A stretch of DNA of 62,732 bases, from NCBI GenBank assembly GCA_018069465.1, contig JAGPUW010000024.1, forward strand, positions 1 through 62,732, written 5' to 3'. The notes under the pieces are model-generated. The model made no database searches, had not been told where the DNA came from, and saw nothing but the letters and a program-made list of their open reading frames with translations. The number at the start of each line of letters is the position of its first letter. The stretch's first letter is position 1. The translations under genes were made by a program, and so were the position numbers. Shown piece after piece: positions 12,109-20,790 of the stretch. The stretch is from Gammaproteobacteria bacterium (GTDB taxonomy: Bacteria > Pseudomonadota > Gammaproteobacteria > Pseudomonadales > Porticoccaceae).

Positions 12109-12507
12109 TCAAGATCGAGGTGGACGGTAGGGCGAGGCGCTATGAGCTATAGGCTGAAGTAAACGGTAGAAATGGCTACCTTGCGGTGTTGAAGCTAAGG
12201 TCGTTAGGAGTGAAGCAGATGCCACAAACGCACTGTAGGTCGCGTGGGTGTGACTACAATGGTCGCAATCCGGTGTTTCGCCAGTGTCTAAAGCAAAGGC
12301 CTGATCCAGGGCTTTGAGCGGAGCATAAACCTGAGTATGACCTTCGTGTTGATGATCAAGAAGAGATAAATTGGAACCTGTGTGCAACAAATCCAGCGGT
12401 GAATGCTGCGCCCCCGACTGATGAACGGGGTGAGCCTCAGCAATAGCACCCAGGGGCTGAATAGCCACCAAAGTTACCAACAATATTGCTATCAGGTTTT
12501 TCAGCAT
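12109..12507 (-). CDS. Small exported His/Cys-containing protein heading the metal-efflux operon
   Basis: A 132-residue protein with a signal peptide (MLKNLIAILLVTLVAIQPLG) and a mature part rich in histidine. It has HPVHQSGAQH, LLDHQHEGHTQVY and a central CDHCSHTHA cluster that looks able to bind a transition-metal ion. Its place as first gene before czcC resembles CzcI-like or DUF2946-like small periplasmic proteins found in czc loci, which are thought to sense or buffer the metal. I cannot assign a family with certainty. No strong Shine-Dalgarno sequence precedes the ATG. Upstream lies the long divergent region shared with acnB. Confidence 0.65.
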   Translation of the reverse strand: MLKNLIAILLVTLVAIQPLGAIAEAHPVHQSGAQHSPLDLLHTGSNLSLLDHQHEGHTQVYAPLKALDQAFALDTGETPDCDHCSHTHATYSAFVASASLLTTLASTPQGSHFYRLLQPIAHSASPYRPPRS

Positions 12508-12958
12508 TTAGTTAACAAGAAACCTTACCCCCCAGAAGCCTGTCAGACTTGGGTGATCTATGGCCTCACGTGTATTCCTCTTATCCACTTAATTCAAAGA
12601 CCATTCTAGGGCAAAAACCGGGGGCAGGCAAAAACGAAAAACCGGTGCAGATACAAGGTCTTTCCGGATCATATTTCGATCCAATTTAGACACCCTCCAT
12701 AATACCCACAAGCAACAGCCCCGCCGCCCCACTCCCGCTCAAAACAGCTTAGCTCAACACCAAAAAGCAATTTAAGGCCGACCACTGGCAGCCACCATAA
12801 ACACCCCAAGCAGCGGCCTTGCAAAGCTTACAGCTGTGCATTTTTGCTGTAGAATTCGCACCCGGGCTTGCCGGCCCACCCATCGATGTGTGTCATTGAT
12901 AGCCCCGCATTCGGCCACCACCGCAGCGGGTAAAGTCAACCAATGAAAGGAAAATACC
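12508..12958. other. Divergent intergenic region between the metal-efflux operon and acnB
   Basis: About 450 bases with no convincing coding sequence. It must contain the leftward promoter of the efflux operon and the rightward promoter of acnB. I saw no strong palindrome of the MerR type (a 19-20 base spacer promoter) and no CueR-like element. GAAAGGA at about 12945 is the ribosome-binding site for acnB. Overlapping small open frames are antisense shadows of acnB or lack start signals. Confidence 0.5.
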
Positions 12959-15556
12959 GTGCTAGAAGCATACCGTAAACATGTAGAAGAACGCGCAGCA
13001 GAAGGCGTTCCCGCCAAGCCCCTGAGTCCTGAATGGACTGCCGATCTGGTTGAGCTGCTCAAAGCGCCACCTGCCGGGGAAGACGATTTATTGCTCGAGC
13101 TGATCACGAATCGGGTACCACCCGGGGTTGATGAAGCGGCCTATGTGAAAGCGGGCTTTCTTTCCGCTATTGTCAAAGGTGAAGCTAGCTCGCCGTTGAT
13201 CGATCGCGCTCACGCGGTCAAGCTGCTGGGCATGATGCTCGGCGGTTACAATATTGCCACTCTGGTTGACGCTCTCGATGACGCGGAACTCGCCGAACTC
13301 GCGGGTGAGCAGCTGAAGCACACCCTGCTGATGTTCGATGCCTTTCACGATGTTAGTGAAAAAGCCGAAGCGGGCAATGCCACCGCCAGGGCCGTGATGC
13401 AGTCATGGGCCGATGCCGAGTGGTTCACCGAGCGCCCGGCTGTTGCCGACAAAATCGTCACTACTGTTTTTAAGGTGGTGGGCGAAACCAACACCGATGA
13501 CCTCTCCCCCGCACCCGATGCCTGGTCGCGCCCCGACATCCCCGTGCACGCCAAGGCGATGTACAAGATTCCCCGCGAAGGCATTCAGAAAAACGAAGAA
13601 CAAATTCTCGAGCTCGAGGAAAAGGGCTACCCGGTTGCCTTTGTTGGCGATGTGGTCGGCACTGGCTCCTCGCGCAAATCAGCCACCAACTCCGTGCTCT
13701 GGTACATGGGCGACGATCTGCCCGGCGTACCCAATAAGCGCGGCGGCGGCATTTGCATCGGCGGCAAAGTAGCACCTATCTTTTTCAACACCATGGAAGA
13801 CTCCGGCGCGCTGGTATTTGAAGCCCCCGTTGAAAAAATTGACTACGGTCAGGTGATTGAGATTCGTCCCTACGAGGGCAAAATACTCGACCACGAAAGT
13901 GGCGATGTGATCTCTGAATTCGGCTTCAAGTCTGACGTTATTCTCGACGAGGTACAGGCTGGCGGTCGCATCAACCTGATTATCGGTCGCGGCCTGACCA
14001 AGCGCGCACGCGAAGCCCTCAATCTCCCTGTGAGCGAAGCCTTCCGCAGCCCCGCCCAGCCCACCGACACGGGTAAGGGTTTTTCACTGGCGCAAAAAAT
14101 GGTCGGCAAGGCCTGCGGCGTAGAGGGCATTCGCCCCGGCACCTATTGCGAGCCACTGATGACCACCGTCGGCTCTCAGGACACCACCGGCCCGATGACC
14201 CGCGACGAGCTGAAAGATCTGGCTTGCCTGGGCTTTTCGACCGATCTGGTAATGCAGTCTTTCTGCCACACGGCGGCCTACCCCAAGCCCGTCGATATTG
14301 AGACCCAGCACAGCCTGCCCGACTTTATTAAAAACCGCGGCGGCGTTTCGCTGCGCCCCGGTGACGGCATTATTCACAGCTGGCTGAACCGCATGTTGCT
14401 GCCCGACACCGTCGGCACTGGCGGCGATTCCCACACGCGCTTCCCGATGGGTATTTCCTTTCCCGCCGGTTCTGGCCTGGTCGCCTTTGCCGCCGCCACC
14501 GGCGTTATGCCGCTGGATATGCCCGAGTCAGTACTGGTTCGCTTCAAGGGCAAAATGCAGCCCGGCATCACCCTGCGCGATCTGGTTCACGCCATCCCCT
14601 ACTTCGCCATCCAGCAGGGTTTGCTGACGGTTGCCAAAGAGGGCAAGAAGAATATTTTCTCCGGTCGCGTACTGGAGATCGAAGGTATTGATGGTCTTAC
14701 CGTCGAGCAGGCCTTTGAGCTGTCCGACGCCTCTGCCGAGCGCTCTGCCTCCGGTTGCACCATTAAGATGGAAGAAGGTGCGGTCGCCGAATACCTGCGC
14801 TCCAATATCACCATGCTGCGCTGGATGGTCTCTGAAGGCTACGGCGATGCCCGCACCCTCGAGCGCCGCGCGGTGAAAATGGAAGAGTGGCTGGCCGAGC
14901 CAACACTGATGGAAGGCGATGCCGATGCCGAGTACGCGGCGGTTATCGAAATCGATCTCGCCGAAGTCAAAGAGCCCATCATCTGCGCACCTAATGACCC
15001 AGACGATGCACGCCTGCTGTCCAGCGTTGCTGGCGCCAGTATCGAAGAAGTGTTTATCGGCTCGTGCATGACCAATATCGGTCACTTCCGCGCGGCGGGC
15101 AAACTGCTTGAACAGACCAAGCCGGGAACTCTAAAAGCTCGCTTCTGGATCGTGCCGCCCACCCGTATGGATGAGCACACCTTGATGGAAGAAGGCTACT
15201 ACAACATTTTTGGTCGCGTCGGTGCTCGCACTGAAATGCCAGGGTGCTCACTGTGCATGGGTAACCAGGCGCGAGTGGCTCCCGAGTCGACGGTGATTTC
15301 TACGTCGACCCGCAACTTCCCCAACCGTTTGGGTGATGGTGCCGATGTATTCTTAGCCTCGGCTGAGCTCGCTGCCATCAGTGGTATTTTGGGTCGCCTG
15401 CCATCGCCTGAAGAGTATTTAGAGCACGCCTCACAGATTGATTCGATGTCAGACGAAATTTATCGCTATATGAATTTTGATCAAATCGCTTCTTTCCAGG
15501 CGGCAGCGGAAGACGGCAAGCGCATCGCAGCAGAGCAAATCGTCGAAAGCGCCTAG
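12959..15556 (+). CDS. acnB: Aconitate hydratase B (citrate/2-methylcitrate cycle)
   Basis: An 865-residue AcnB-type aconitase, which interconverts citrate and isocitrate in the TCA cycle and usually also acts on 2-methylisocitrate. The N-terminal HEAT-like helical domain begins LEAYRKHVEERAAEGVPAKP. The swivel domain follows (GDVVGTGSSRKSATNSVLWY). The catalytic part has FCHTAAYPK, GGDSHTRFPMG and the iron-sulfur ligands in MPGCSLCMGNQ. The start is a GTG at 12959 with GAAAGGA upstream. Length and domain order match the family. A strong terminator follows 25 bases after the stop, so it is a single-gene unit. It probably has its own promoter in the preceding 450-base gap. Confidence 0.96.
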   Translation: MLEAYRKHVEERAAEGVPAKPLSPEWTADLVELLKAPPAGEDDLLLELITNRVPPGVDEAAYVKAGFLSAIVKGEASSPLIDRAHAVKLLGMMLGGYNIATLVDALDDAELAELAGEQLKHTLLMFDAFHDVSEKAEAGNATARAVMQSWADAEWFTERPAVADKIVTTVFKVVGETNTDDLSPAPDAWSRPDIPVHAKAMYKIPREGIQKNEEQILELEEKGYPVAFVGDVVGTGSSRKSATNSVLWYMGDDLPGVPNKRGGGICIGGKVAPIFFNTMEDSGALVFEAPVEKIDYGQVIEIRPYEGKILDHESGDVISEFGFKSDVILDEVQAGGRINLIIGRGLTKRAREALNLPVSEAFRSPAQPTDTGKGFSLAQKMVGKACGVEGIRPGTYCEPLMTTVGSQDTTGPMTRDELKDLACLGFSTDLVMQSFCHTAAYPKPVDIETQHSLPDFIKNRGGVSLRPGDGIIHSWLNRMLLPDTVGTGGDSHTRFPMGISFPAGSGLVAFAAATGVMPLDMPESVLVRFKGKMQPGITLRDLVHAIPYFAIQQGLLTVAKEGKKNIFSGRVLEIEGIDGLTVEQAFELSDASAERSASGCTIKMEEGAVAEYLRSNITMLRWMVSEGYGDARTLERRAVKMEEWLAEPTLMEGDADAEYAAVIEIDLAEVKEPIICAPNDPDDARLLSSVAGASIEEVFIGSCMTNIGHFRAAGKLLEQTKPGTLKARFWIVPPTRMDEHTLMEEGYYNIFGRVGARTEMPGCSLCMGNQARVAPESTVISTSTRNFPNRLGDGADVFLASAELAAISGILGRLPSPEEYLEHASQIDSMSDEIYRYMNFDQIASFQAAAEDGKRIAAEQIVESA

Positions 15557-15582
15557 AGAACACCTAAGCGCGCAGTATGAAG

Positions 15583-15607
15583 AACCCCGCTACGGCGGGG
15601 TTTTTTT
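15583..15607 (+). terminator. Rho-independent terminator of acnB
   Basis: AACCCCGC and GCGGGGTT form a perfect 8-bp stem around the tetraloop TACG, followed directly by a run of T. It lies 27 bases after the acnB stop codon. Confidence 0.9.
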
Positions 15608-15680
15608 ATGCCCGGTCATCCAAACGCCTCAAGCATGCCCCCCGCGCATGTCTGCCATGAATATTCGTTGCATGGTCATC

Positions 15681-15710
15681 GTTGACATATCAACTAATAA
15701 TATCTATAGT
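15681..15710 (+). promoter_or_regulatory. Sigma-70 promoter overlapped by a palindrome, upstream of the emrAB-marR operon
   Basis: TTGACA (15682-15687) and TATAGT (15705-15710) are separated by exactly 17 bases. The 14-base near-palindrome GTTGACATATCAAC (15681-15694), with one mismatched pair, covers the -35 box. A MarR-family gene closes the operon, so this is a good candidate operator for autoregulation: repressor binding would block RNA polymerase. The start codon of the first gene is 126 bases downstream of the -10 box. Confidence 0.6.
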
Positions 15711-15835
15711 CATAGCTGTACTAACCCCCCTAGTAAAAGGCAGACCACTGGTTCCACGCGCAGTATCTCCGGCACCAGTGGCACTTCCTTTCAAACTAAG
15801 CCTGTAATTTTCTGCCTACTACTTTAAGAGTCAAT

Positions 15836-16981
15836 ATGAGACGTTCCTGGAGTTTGTTAATCGTCATTCTGTTGCTGAGTGCCATCAGCTATGTCGTCGT
15901 CAATTATCTGGATAATCGCCAGTTTGTGACCACTGACAACGCCTACACCACGGGAGACATTATCACCGTCAGCGCCCAACTGGACGATATCGTCATGTGG
16001 CTCGGTGCCGAGGAAGGCGACTATGTCGAAGCCGGCCAGGCTTTAATTAAGCTCGACGGCGGCACGCAAAAAAATGCCCTCGACCGGGCACAAAATGTAC
16101 TGGCGCGCACGGTGCAGGAAGTCGCCACCCTGAAACAGAAGGTCAAGCGCCGCCAGGCTGAACTCAAGCAGTGGGAAGCGTCCTATAAGTTGGCCAAAAA
16201 CGAAGCCCAACGGCGGCAAAAGCTGGCGAAAAAGAAGATGATCTCCATTGAAGAGCGGGATATGTCAGTACTGCGTATGGCCGTTGCCGCCGCTTCGCTG
16301 GAGACGGCGCGCCAGGCGCTGGCCGAAGCGCGAATTGATGCCGGCACCATGCCCATCGCCGAGCACCCGGATGTCAAACGGGCAGCGGCATGGGTGCGCG
16401 GACAAAACTCCGGCGTTAATAAAGGTACTGTCGTCGCCCCTGTCTCGGGCCACATCGCCAAGCGCTTTGTGTCTCCGGGCGATATTATTAAAACGGGTAA
16501 ACCGCTGTTCCAGATCGTCCAGCTCGACAAGGTTTGGGTCGAGGCCAACTTCAAAGAAACAAAATTGCGCAATTTGCGCCTTGGCCAACCGGTCGTAATC
16601 ACCTCCGATCTCTATGGTGAAGAGACTCTCTACGAGGGTCGCGTAATCGGTGGCGGTACGGGCACCGGTGCTGCCTTCTCTCTGCTACCGGCACAGAATG
16701 CCACGGGCAACTGGCTGAAAATTGTCCAGCGCGTCCCCGTGCGTATTGAATTAGTCGGTGACACCGTGGCCACAAAACCGCTGCCCATTGGCACCTCCCT
16801 GCATGTCTCCATCGACACCAGCAAGCAAAATGGCCTGCAGCTGAATCAAACACCAAAGGCCAAGCCAGTCGACGTGAGTAGCGTCTACGGCTACTGGCGC
16901 ACCGGTGCACGGCAAATGACCGACCGCATCATCGCCGAAAACCTGCCCCCCGAAAGTGAGCCCGCTGGCGACAAGCCATAA
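15836..16981 (+). CDS. EmrA-like membrane-fusion protein of a multidrug efflux system
   Basis: A 381-residue HlyD/EmrA-type adaptor that would link an inner-membrane MFS pump to an outer-membrane duct. It has one N-terminal transmembrane helix (SLLIVILLLSAISYVVVNYL), then DNAYTTGDIITVSAQLDDIV, the first lipoyl half (GAEEGDYVEAGQALIKLDGG) and a coiled coil rich in Lys/Glu/Gln (about residues 85-155). The second lipoyl half is VVAPVSGHIAKRFVSPGDII, followed by a beta-barrel domain. The stop codon TAA shares its last A with the ATG of the MFS gene, so the two are translationally coupled. No TolC partner is encoded here. The drug substrate is unknown. Confidence 0.88.
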   Translation: MRRSWSLLIVILLLSAISYVVVNYLDNRQFVTTDNAYTTGDIITVSAQLDDIVMWLGAEEGDYVEAGQALIKLDGGTQKNALDRAQNVLARTVQEVATLKQKVKRRQAELKQWEASYKLAKNEAQRRQKLAKKKMISIEERDMSVLRMAVAAASLETARQALAEARIDAGTMPIAEHPDVKRAAAWVRGQNSGVNKGTVVAPVSGHIAKRFVSPGDIIKTGKPLFQIVQLDKVWVEANFKETKLRNLRLGQPVVITSDLYGEETLYEGRVIGGGTGTGAAFSLLPAQNATGNWLKIVQRVPVRIELVGDTVATKPLPIGTSLHVSIDTSKQNGLQLNQTPKAKPVDVSSVYGYWRTGARQMTDRIIAENLPPESEPAGDKP

Positions 16982-18540
16982 TGAGCGCACCGACAACCCG
17001 ACTACCGCTGATGCTCACGGCGGTCGCCATTTCCACCGCCAACTTTATGAACATTCTCGATACCACCATCGCGGTGGTATCGCTGCCCGCCATTTCTGGC
17101 AGTCTCGGCGCAACCCCTTCACAGGGTGCCTGGGTACTCACCTCTTATGCGGTGTGCCTGGCCATTATGCTGCCGCTCAGTGGCTCAGTGTGTAAGCGCT
17201 ACGGCGAAATAAAAACGTTTACCGTGGCCATCGGCCTGTTTACCCTGACCTCCTGCCTCTGTGGCATGGCGAGCAACTTTGAAACGCTGATCTTTTTCCG
17301 CGCCCTGCAAGGCTTGTCGAGTGGCTTGATCGTACCCCTCTCCCAAACTGTACTACTGCGTATTTTCCCTCCCCAGCAGCACGGCTTTGCCCTCGGTCTG
17401 TGGGCTCTCACCTCCGGTGTCGCCCCAGTATTAGGCCCCATCATTGGCGGTTTTATTACCGACACCATCGGCTGGCCGTGGATTTTCTACATGAATGTAC
17501 CGGTCGGTATTTTTTGTGCCGGCGTAATCTGGACGAGCATGAAGCACGACGAAACAGAAATTAAAAAAGTACCCATCGATCTGGTCGGCATGTTGCTGCT
17601 CGCCATCGTCGTGCTCCTCGCCCAGCTGGTGATGGACAAAGGCCACGAGCTGGACTGGCTCGGCTCGCCGGAAATTCGCTTAATGTTAAATATTGCGGTG
17701 ATCGGTTTTATTGCCTTTGTGGTTTGGGAGCGCCGCGAGCCCCACCCCATTGTCGACTACACCCTGTTGAAGATACCCAGCTTTGTGATCTGCTCCATCA
17801 TTGCCGCTATTTTCTATATCAGCTATTACACCACCACCGTGCTCTACCCTATATGGATGCAACAGGTACTCGGCTACACCGCTACCTGGGCGGGACTGGC
17901 GATGGCAGGCACCAGCATAGTGCCTATTTTCGGCATGCTGATTGTCGGCAAACACCTGGCCAAACTCAATCTGCGCCACCTAATGGTCGTCGGCAGCGGC
18001 TTTATCGCCTACGGTATTTACCTGCAATCCCTGTGCTCCGTCGAGACCACTTTCGCCTCGATGTTCTTTGCCCGCATCATTATGGGTGTTGGTTTCGGCT
18101 TTATGTTTCCGCCACTAATGGCCCTGTCGCTGATCGGCGTACCCGCTGATAAAACCCCTTCTGCGGCTGGCTTTTTTAATTTTTTCCGCATGTTCTCCTC
18201 CAGCCTCGGCATCGCCATTGGCATCACCGTGTGGCAAAACCGCACCATTTTTCACCGCCAGCATCTGGTTGCAAACCTCACCCCCCTGGAGCCGGGAAAA
18301 GACATTGCCTTCCAACCCCTGATGGAGTTGGCCGGGGATAATGAGGCGGTGATGTGGGCCATGGCGGAACGTCTCAGCACACAGCAGGCCTCCACCCTCG
18401 CCCTCAGCGATACCTTCATCTACTGCGCGCTGTCCTATATCTTGGTGGTGCTGCTAACGCCCTTTATTCCCAAGCGCCTGCCACAGCGGCCGACGACAGA
18501 TAACAAACCCGACAAGGAACAGGTCCCCACACATGATTGA
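16981..18540 (+). CDS. DHA2-family (EmrB-like) MFS drug:proton antiporter
   Basis: A 519-residue, 14-helix major facilitator of the DHA2 group. Typical signatures are ANFMNILDTTIAVVSLPAIS in helix 1 (the motif D1 region LDTTIANVALP of the family), GAWVLTSYAVCLAIMLPLSG in helix 2, and the antiporter motif C stretch ALTSGVAPVLGPIIGGFI in helix 5. With the preceding EmrA-like adaptor it should export hydrophobic drugs or uncouplers across both membranes. It overlaps the adaptor by one base and the following marR gene by eight bases, so all three are cotranscribed and coupled. Substrates cannot be predicted from the sequence. Confidence 0.9.
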   Translation: MSAPTTRLPLMLTAVAISTANFMNILDTTIAVVSLPAISGSLGATPSQGAWVLTSYAVCLAIMLPLSGSVCKRYGEIKTFTVAIGLFTLTSCLCGMASNFETLIFFRALQGLSSGLIVPLSQTVLLRIFPPQQHGFALGLWALTSGVAPVLGPIIGGFITDTIGWPWIFYMNVPVGIFCAGVIWTSMKHDETEIKKVPIDLVGMLLLAIVVLLAQLVMDKGHELDWLGSPEIRLMLNIAVIGFIAFVVWERREPHPIVDYTLLKIPSFVICSIIAAIFYISYYTTTVLYPIWMQQVLGYTATWAGLAMAGTSIVPIFGMLIVGKHLAKLNLRHLMVVGSGFIAYGIYLQSLCSVETTFASMFFARIIMGVGFGFMFPPLMALSLIGVPADKTPSAAGFFNFFRMFSSSLGIAIGITVWQNRTIFHRQHLVANLTPLEPGKDIAFQPLMELAGDNEAVMWAMAERLSTQQASTLALSDTFIYCALSYILVVLLTPFIPKRLPQRPTTDNKPDKEQVPTHD

Positions 18541-19000
18541 TCTGGCAGATAATCTGGTACGTCAAATTGGCCTCCTCTACCGCGCCATGATGAAGGCTCT
18601 GGAAACGGAAACCGCACCGCTGGGCATCGGCTCCGGGCGTATCTCCTATATGTTTATGCTCTACATTAACGAGGGTATGACCCAGCAGGAAATGGCCAAC
18701 CGTCTGCAGGCCGACAAAGGCGCGGTAGCCAGAACCCTCGCCCAGCTTGAAGAGCAAGGCTATGTCAGCCGCCGCCGCGACCCCAGCGACAAACGCGTGA
18801 CGCGGGTTTATCTGACCGATAAGTCGAAAGCGCTGCAGGGTGATCTGGAAAAAGCCGTAGAGCGGGTTATCACTCGCTTAAACGAAGATATTGCGGTGGG
18901 AGAAGAAGATATAATTAAGATTCAGCTCACGCAAATGCTGAAATCTTTAAGTGCTCACTATGCGTCCCCGCGGCTCAAACGCCAGCAAGCCAACAACTAA
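18533..19000 (+). CDS. MarR-family transcriptional regulator
   Basis: A 155-residue winged-helix regulator. The MarR core spans about residues 30-110, with the recognition region MTQQEMANRLQADKGAVART and the wing RRRDPSDKRVTRVYLTDKSK, where the D-x-R basic pattern is typical of the family. It starts inside the 3' end of the EmrB-like gene (ATG overlapping TGA by eight bases) and is therefore made from the same transcript. The likely job is repression of its own operon through the palindrome at 15681-15694, relieved by a pump substrate. The operator assignment is inference from position only. Confidence 0.88.
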   Translation: MIDLADNLVRQIGLLYRAMMKALETETAPLGIGSGRISYMFMLYINEGMTQQEMANRLQADKGAVARTLAQLEEQGYVSRRRDPSDKRVTRVYLTDKSKALQGDLEKAVERVITRLNEDIAVGEEDIIKIQLTQMLKSLSAHYASPRLKRQQANN

Positions 19001-19029
19001 GACGCTGATTAAAAGCAGCGCTGTCGAAG

Positions 19030-19353
19030 TTACTTTGCTATCACCACACCCTGAGCTGTCTGCGGATTAAAGGCACCCATAAAACGGTAAGCCCCCTCTT
19101 TTAAAGGGCCAATTTTTATTTTTGCCGTTTTACCGGGGGCAATAATTTTCTCCCGATGCAAATCCAGACTCTCAAACTCTTCAGAGCTGGCATCTTTATT
19201 TTCAAGCACCAGCCAAAGCAAACTATTCGCGGGCACATGTATTTCTGCCGGGCTAAAGCGGTGGTTTTTAATAACCACGTGAAACTCTTCGCGCTCGGCA
19301 CTAGCTGCCACTGACAGCAGGCTTATGACCAGTGCTAGTAAATATTTATGCAT
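19030..19353 (-). CDS. Small periplasmic cupredoxin-like protein
   Basis: From the ATG at 19353 this is a 107-residue protein with a signal peptide ending near ASA (residue 19), then a single cupredoxin-type beta fold. FHVVIKNHRFSPAEIHVPAN and GPLKEGAYRFMGAFNPQTAQ match the EfeO N-terminal/cupredoxin_1 pattern. It has no cysteine, so a classical type-1 copper site is unlikely; histidine, methionine and acidic residues might hold Cu or Fe. The longer frame to 19539 would run into purT and is rejected because the signal peptide begins at the inner ATG. It follows purT by 34 bases on the same strand and is convergent with marR. No iron permease gene is adjacent. Confidence 0.7.
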   Translation of the reverse strand: MHKYLLALVISLLSVAASAEREEFHVVIKNHRFSPAEIHVPANSLLWLVLENKDASSEEFESLDLHREKIIAPGKTAKIKIGPLKEGAYRFMGAFNPQTAQGVVIAK

Positions 19354-19387
19354 GCGCCTGCCCTCGGTATTGGCTGATGGCTGATGG

Positions 19388-20602
19388 CTACGCCAGGCTA
19401 ACACTGACACTGGCCGAAGCTTGGCTTGCCTTTGCCTTGGCATCATCGATGGATTCACCCCGCGCCAAACACACACCCATGCGCCGACGACCCGCCACCT
19501 CGGGCTTGCCGAATAGACGAATCTGCGTATCGGGCTCACTCAGCGCCTGCTCAAGATTGCTGTACTGAATATTCTTTGACTCGCCCTCAACCAGTATTAC
19601 CGAGGAGGCCGACGGCCCGTGCTGTTGAATATTGGGCACGGGCAAACCGAGGATGGCTCGCACATGGAGGGCAAACTGGGAGAGGTCCTGGGAGATCATG
19701 GTGACCATGCCGGTGTCGTGGGGCCGGGGCGAGACTTCACTAAAGATCACCTCGTCACCCTTAACGAAAAGCTCGACGCCAAAAATACCCCAGCCGCCCA
19801 GTGCGGTGGTCACTGTCTCAGCCATGGCCTGAGCTGCCGCCAGTGCCTTGTCTGACATGGCCTGGGGCTGCCAGGATTCACGGTAGTCGCCGTCTTCCTG
19901 ACGGTGGCCAATGGGGGCGCAAAAGCTGGTGCCATTGCGATGGCGTACGGTGAGTAAAGTGATTTCGTAGTCGAAGTCGACAAAGCCCTCGACAATCACC
20001 CGCCCTGCGCCAGCGCGACCACCCTCCTGGGCGTACCGCCAGGCGGGGGCGATTTCACCGGCCTCGCGAATTAAGCTCTGGCCCTTGCCGGATGAGCTCA
20101 TGACCGGCTTCACCAAACAGGGAAGGCCAATTTCAGCCACCGCTGCTTCGAAGTCGCCAAGGGTACTGGCAAAGCGATAAGTCGATGTCGCCAAGGCTAA
20201 TTCTTCACCGGCGAGACAGCGAATACCCTCCCGGTTCATGGTCAACAGGGCGGCGCGGGCCGTGGGCACAATATTGACACCTTCGGCCTCGAGTTCGACC
20301 AGGGTGTCGGTGGCGATGGCTTCGATCTCGGGAATTACATAGTCGGGTTTTTCGCGCTCGATAATCTCGCGCAGGGCAGCACCATCGAGCATCGACAGGG
20401 TGTAACTGCGATCGGCGACCTGCATTGCCGGTGCATTTTCGTAGCGGTCCAGGGCGATGACCTCAAGCCCCATACGCTTTAGCTCGATGGCCACCTCTTT
20501 TCCCAGCTCACCGGAACCACAGAGCAGGGCTTTGGTCGGCGAGGCCGAAAAAGGCGTGCCAATGGACAGGGATTTACTTGTCGTTGTGCCTGAAATAGCC
20601 AT
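19388..20602 (-). CDS. purT: Phosphoribosylglycinamide formyltransferase 2 (formate-dependent)
   Basis: A 404-residue ATP-grasp enzyme of the PurT family, which makes formyl-GAR from GAR, formate and ATP in purine synthesis. The N-terminal PreATP-grasp domain contains [20 protein letters not shown], and the central ATP-grasp has [13 protein letters not shown]. The metal-binding region [16 protein letters not shown] is strongly diagnostic, and the C-terminus carries [16 protein letters not shown]. The length matches E. coli PurT (392) with a short N-terminal extension. It probably starts a two-gene transcript with the small cupredoxin. Formate for this enzyme may enter through channels such as the FNT protein at 4466, but that link is speculative. 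Confidence 0.95.
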   Translation of the reverse strand: MAISGTTTSKSLSIGTPFSASPTKALLCGSGELGKEVAIELKRMGLEVIALDRYENAPAMQVADRSYTLSMLDGAALREIIEREKPDYVIPEIEAIATDTLVELEAEGVNIVPTARAALLTMNREGIRCLAGEELALATSTYRFASTLGDFEAAVAEIGLPCLVKPVMSSSGKGQSLIREAGEIAPAWRYAQEGGRAGAGRVIVEGFVDFDYEITLLTVRHRNGTSFCAPIGHRQEDGDYRESWQPQAMSDKALAAAQAMAETVTTALGGWGIFGVELFVKGDEVIFSEVSPRPHDTGMVTMISQDLSQFALHVRAILGLPVPNIQQHGPSASSVILVEGESKNIQYSNLEQALSEPDTQIRLFGKPEVAGRRRMGVCLARGESIDDAKAKASQASASVSVSLA

Positions 20603-20790
20603 GATTCACTTTCCTCAACTGCGCGGCGGGCTGGCCGTGCATTATAAGACATGAGCGGCGGGACATGAGGGCTGCAAGCCGTTTATTTATCGACAAAAAA
20701 GCTCAATACCTCCAGTTGATAATAATTTCTATTCCGAGGCCAAGATAGGCTAAAATAGCGGCCCATTTTCTTGCCCCGATACCCCTTCCC

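Noticed and set aside
12772-13107. Leftward 111-residue frame at the acnB start
   Set aside because: Antisense to acnB and its leader, low-complexity Ser-rich sequence and no start signals.
14528-15085. Long leftward frame (185 residues) inside acnB
   Set aside because: Antisense shadow caused by the codon bias of acnB; the translation has no recognisable domain.
15477-15827. Rightward 116-residue frame spanning the acnB end and its terminator
   Set aside because: It begins inside acnB and reads through a strong terminator and the emrAB promoter; composition is not protein-like.
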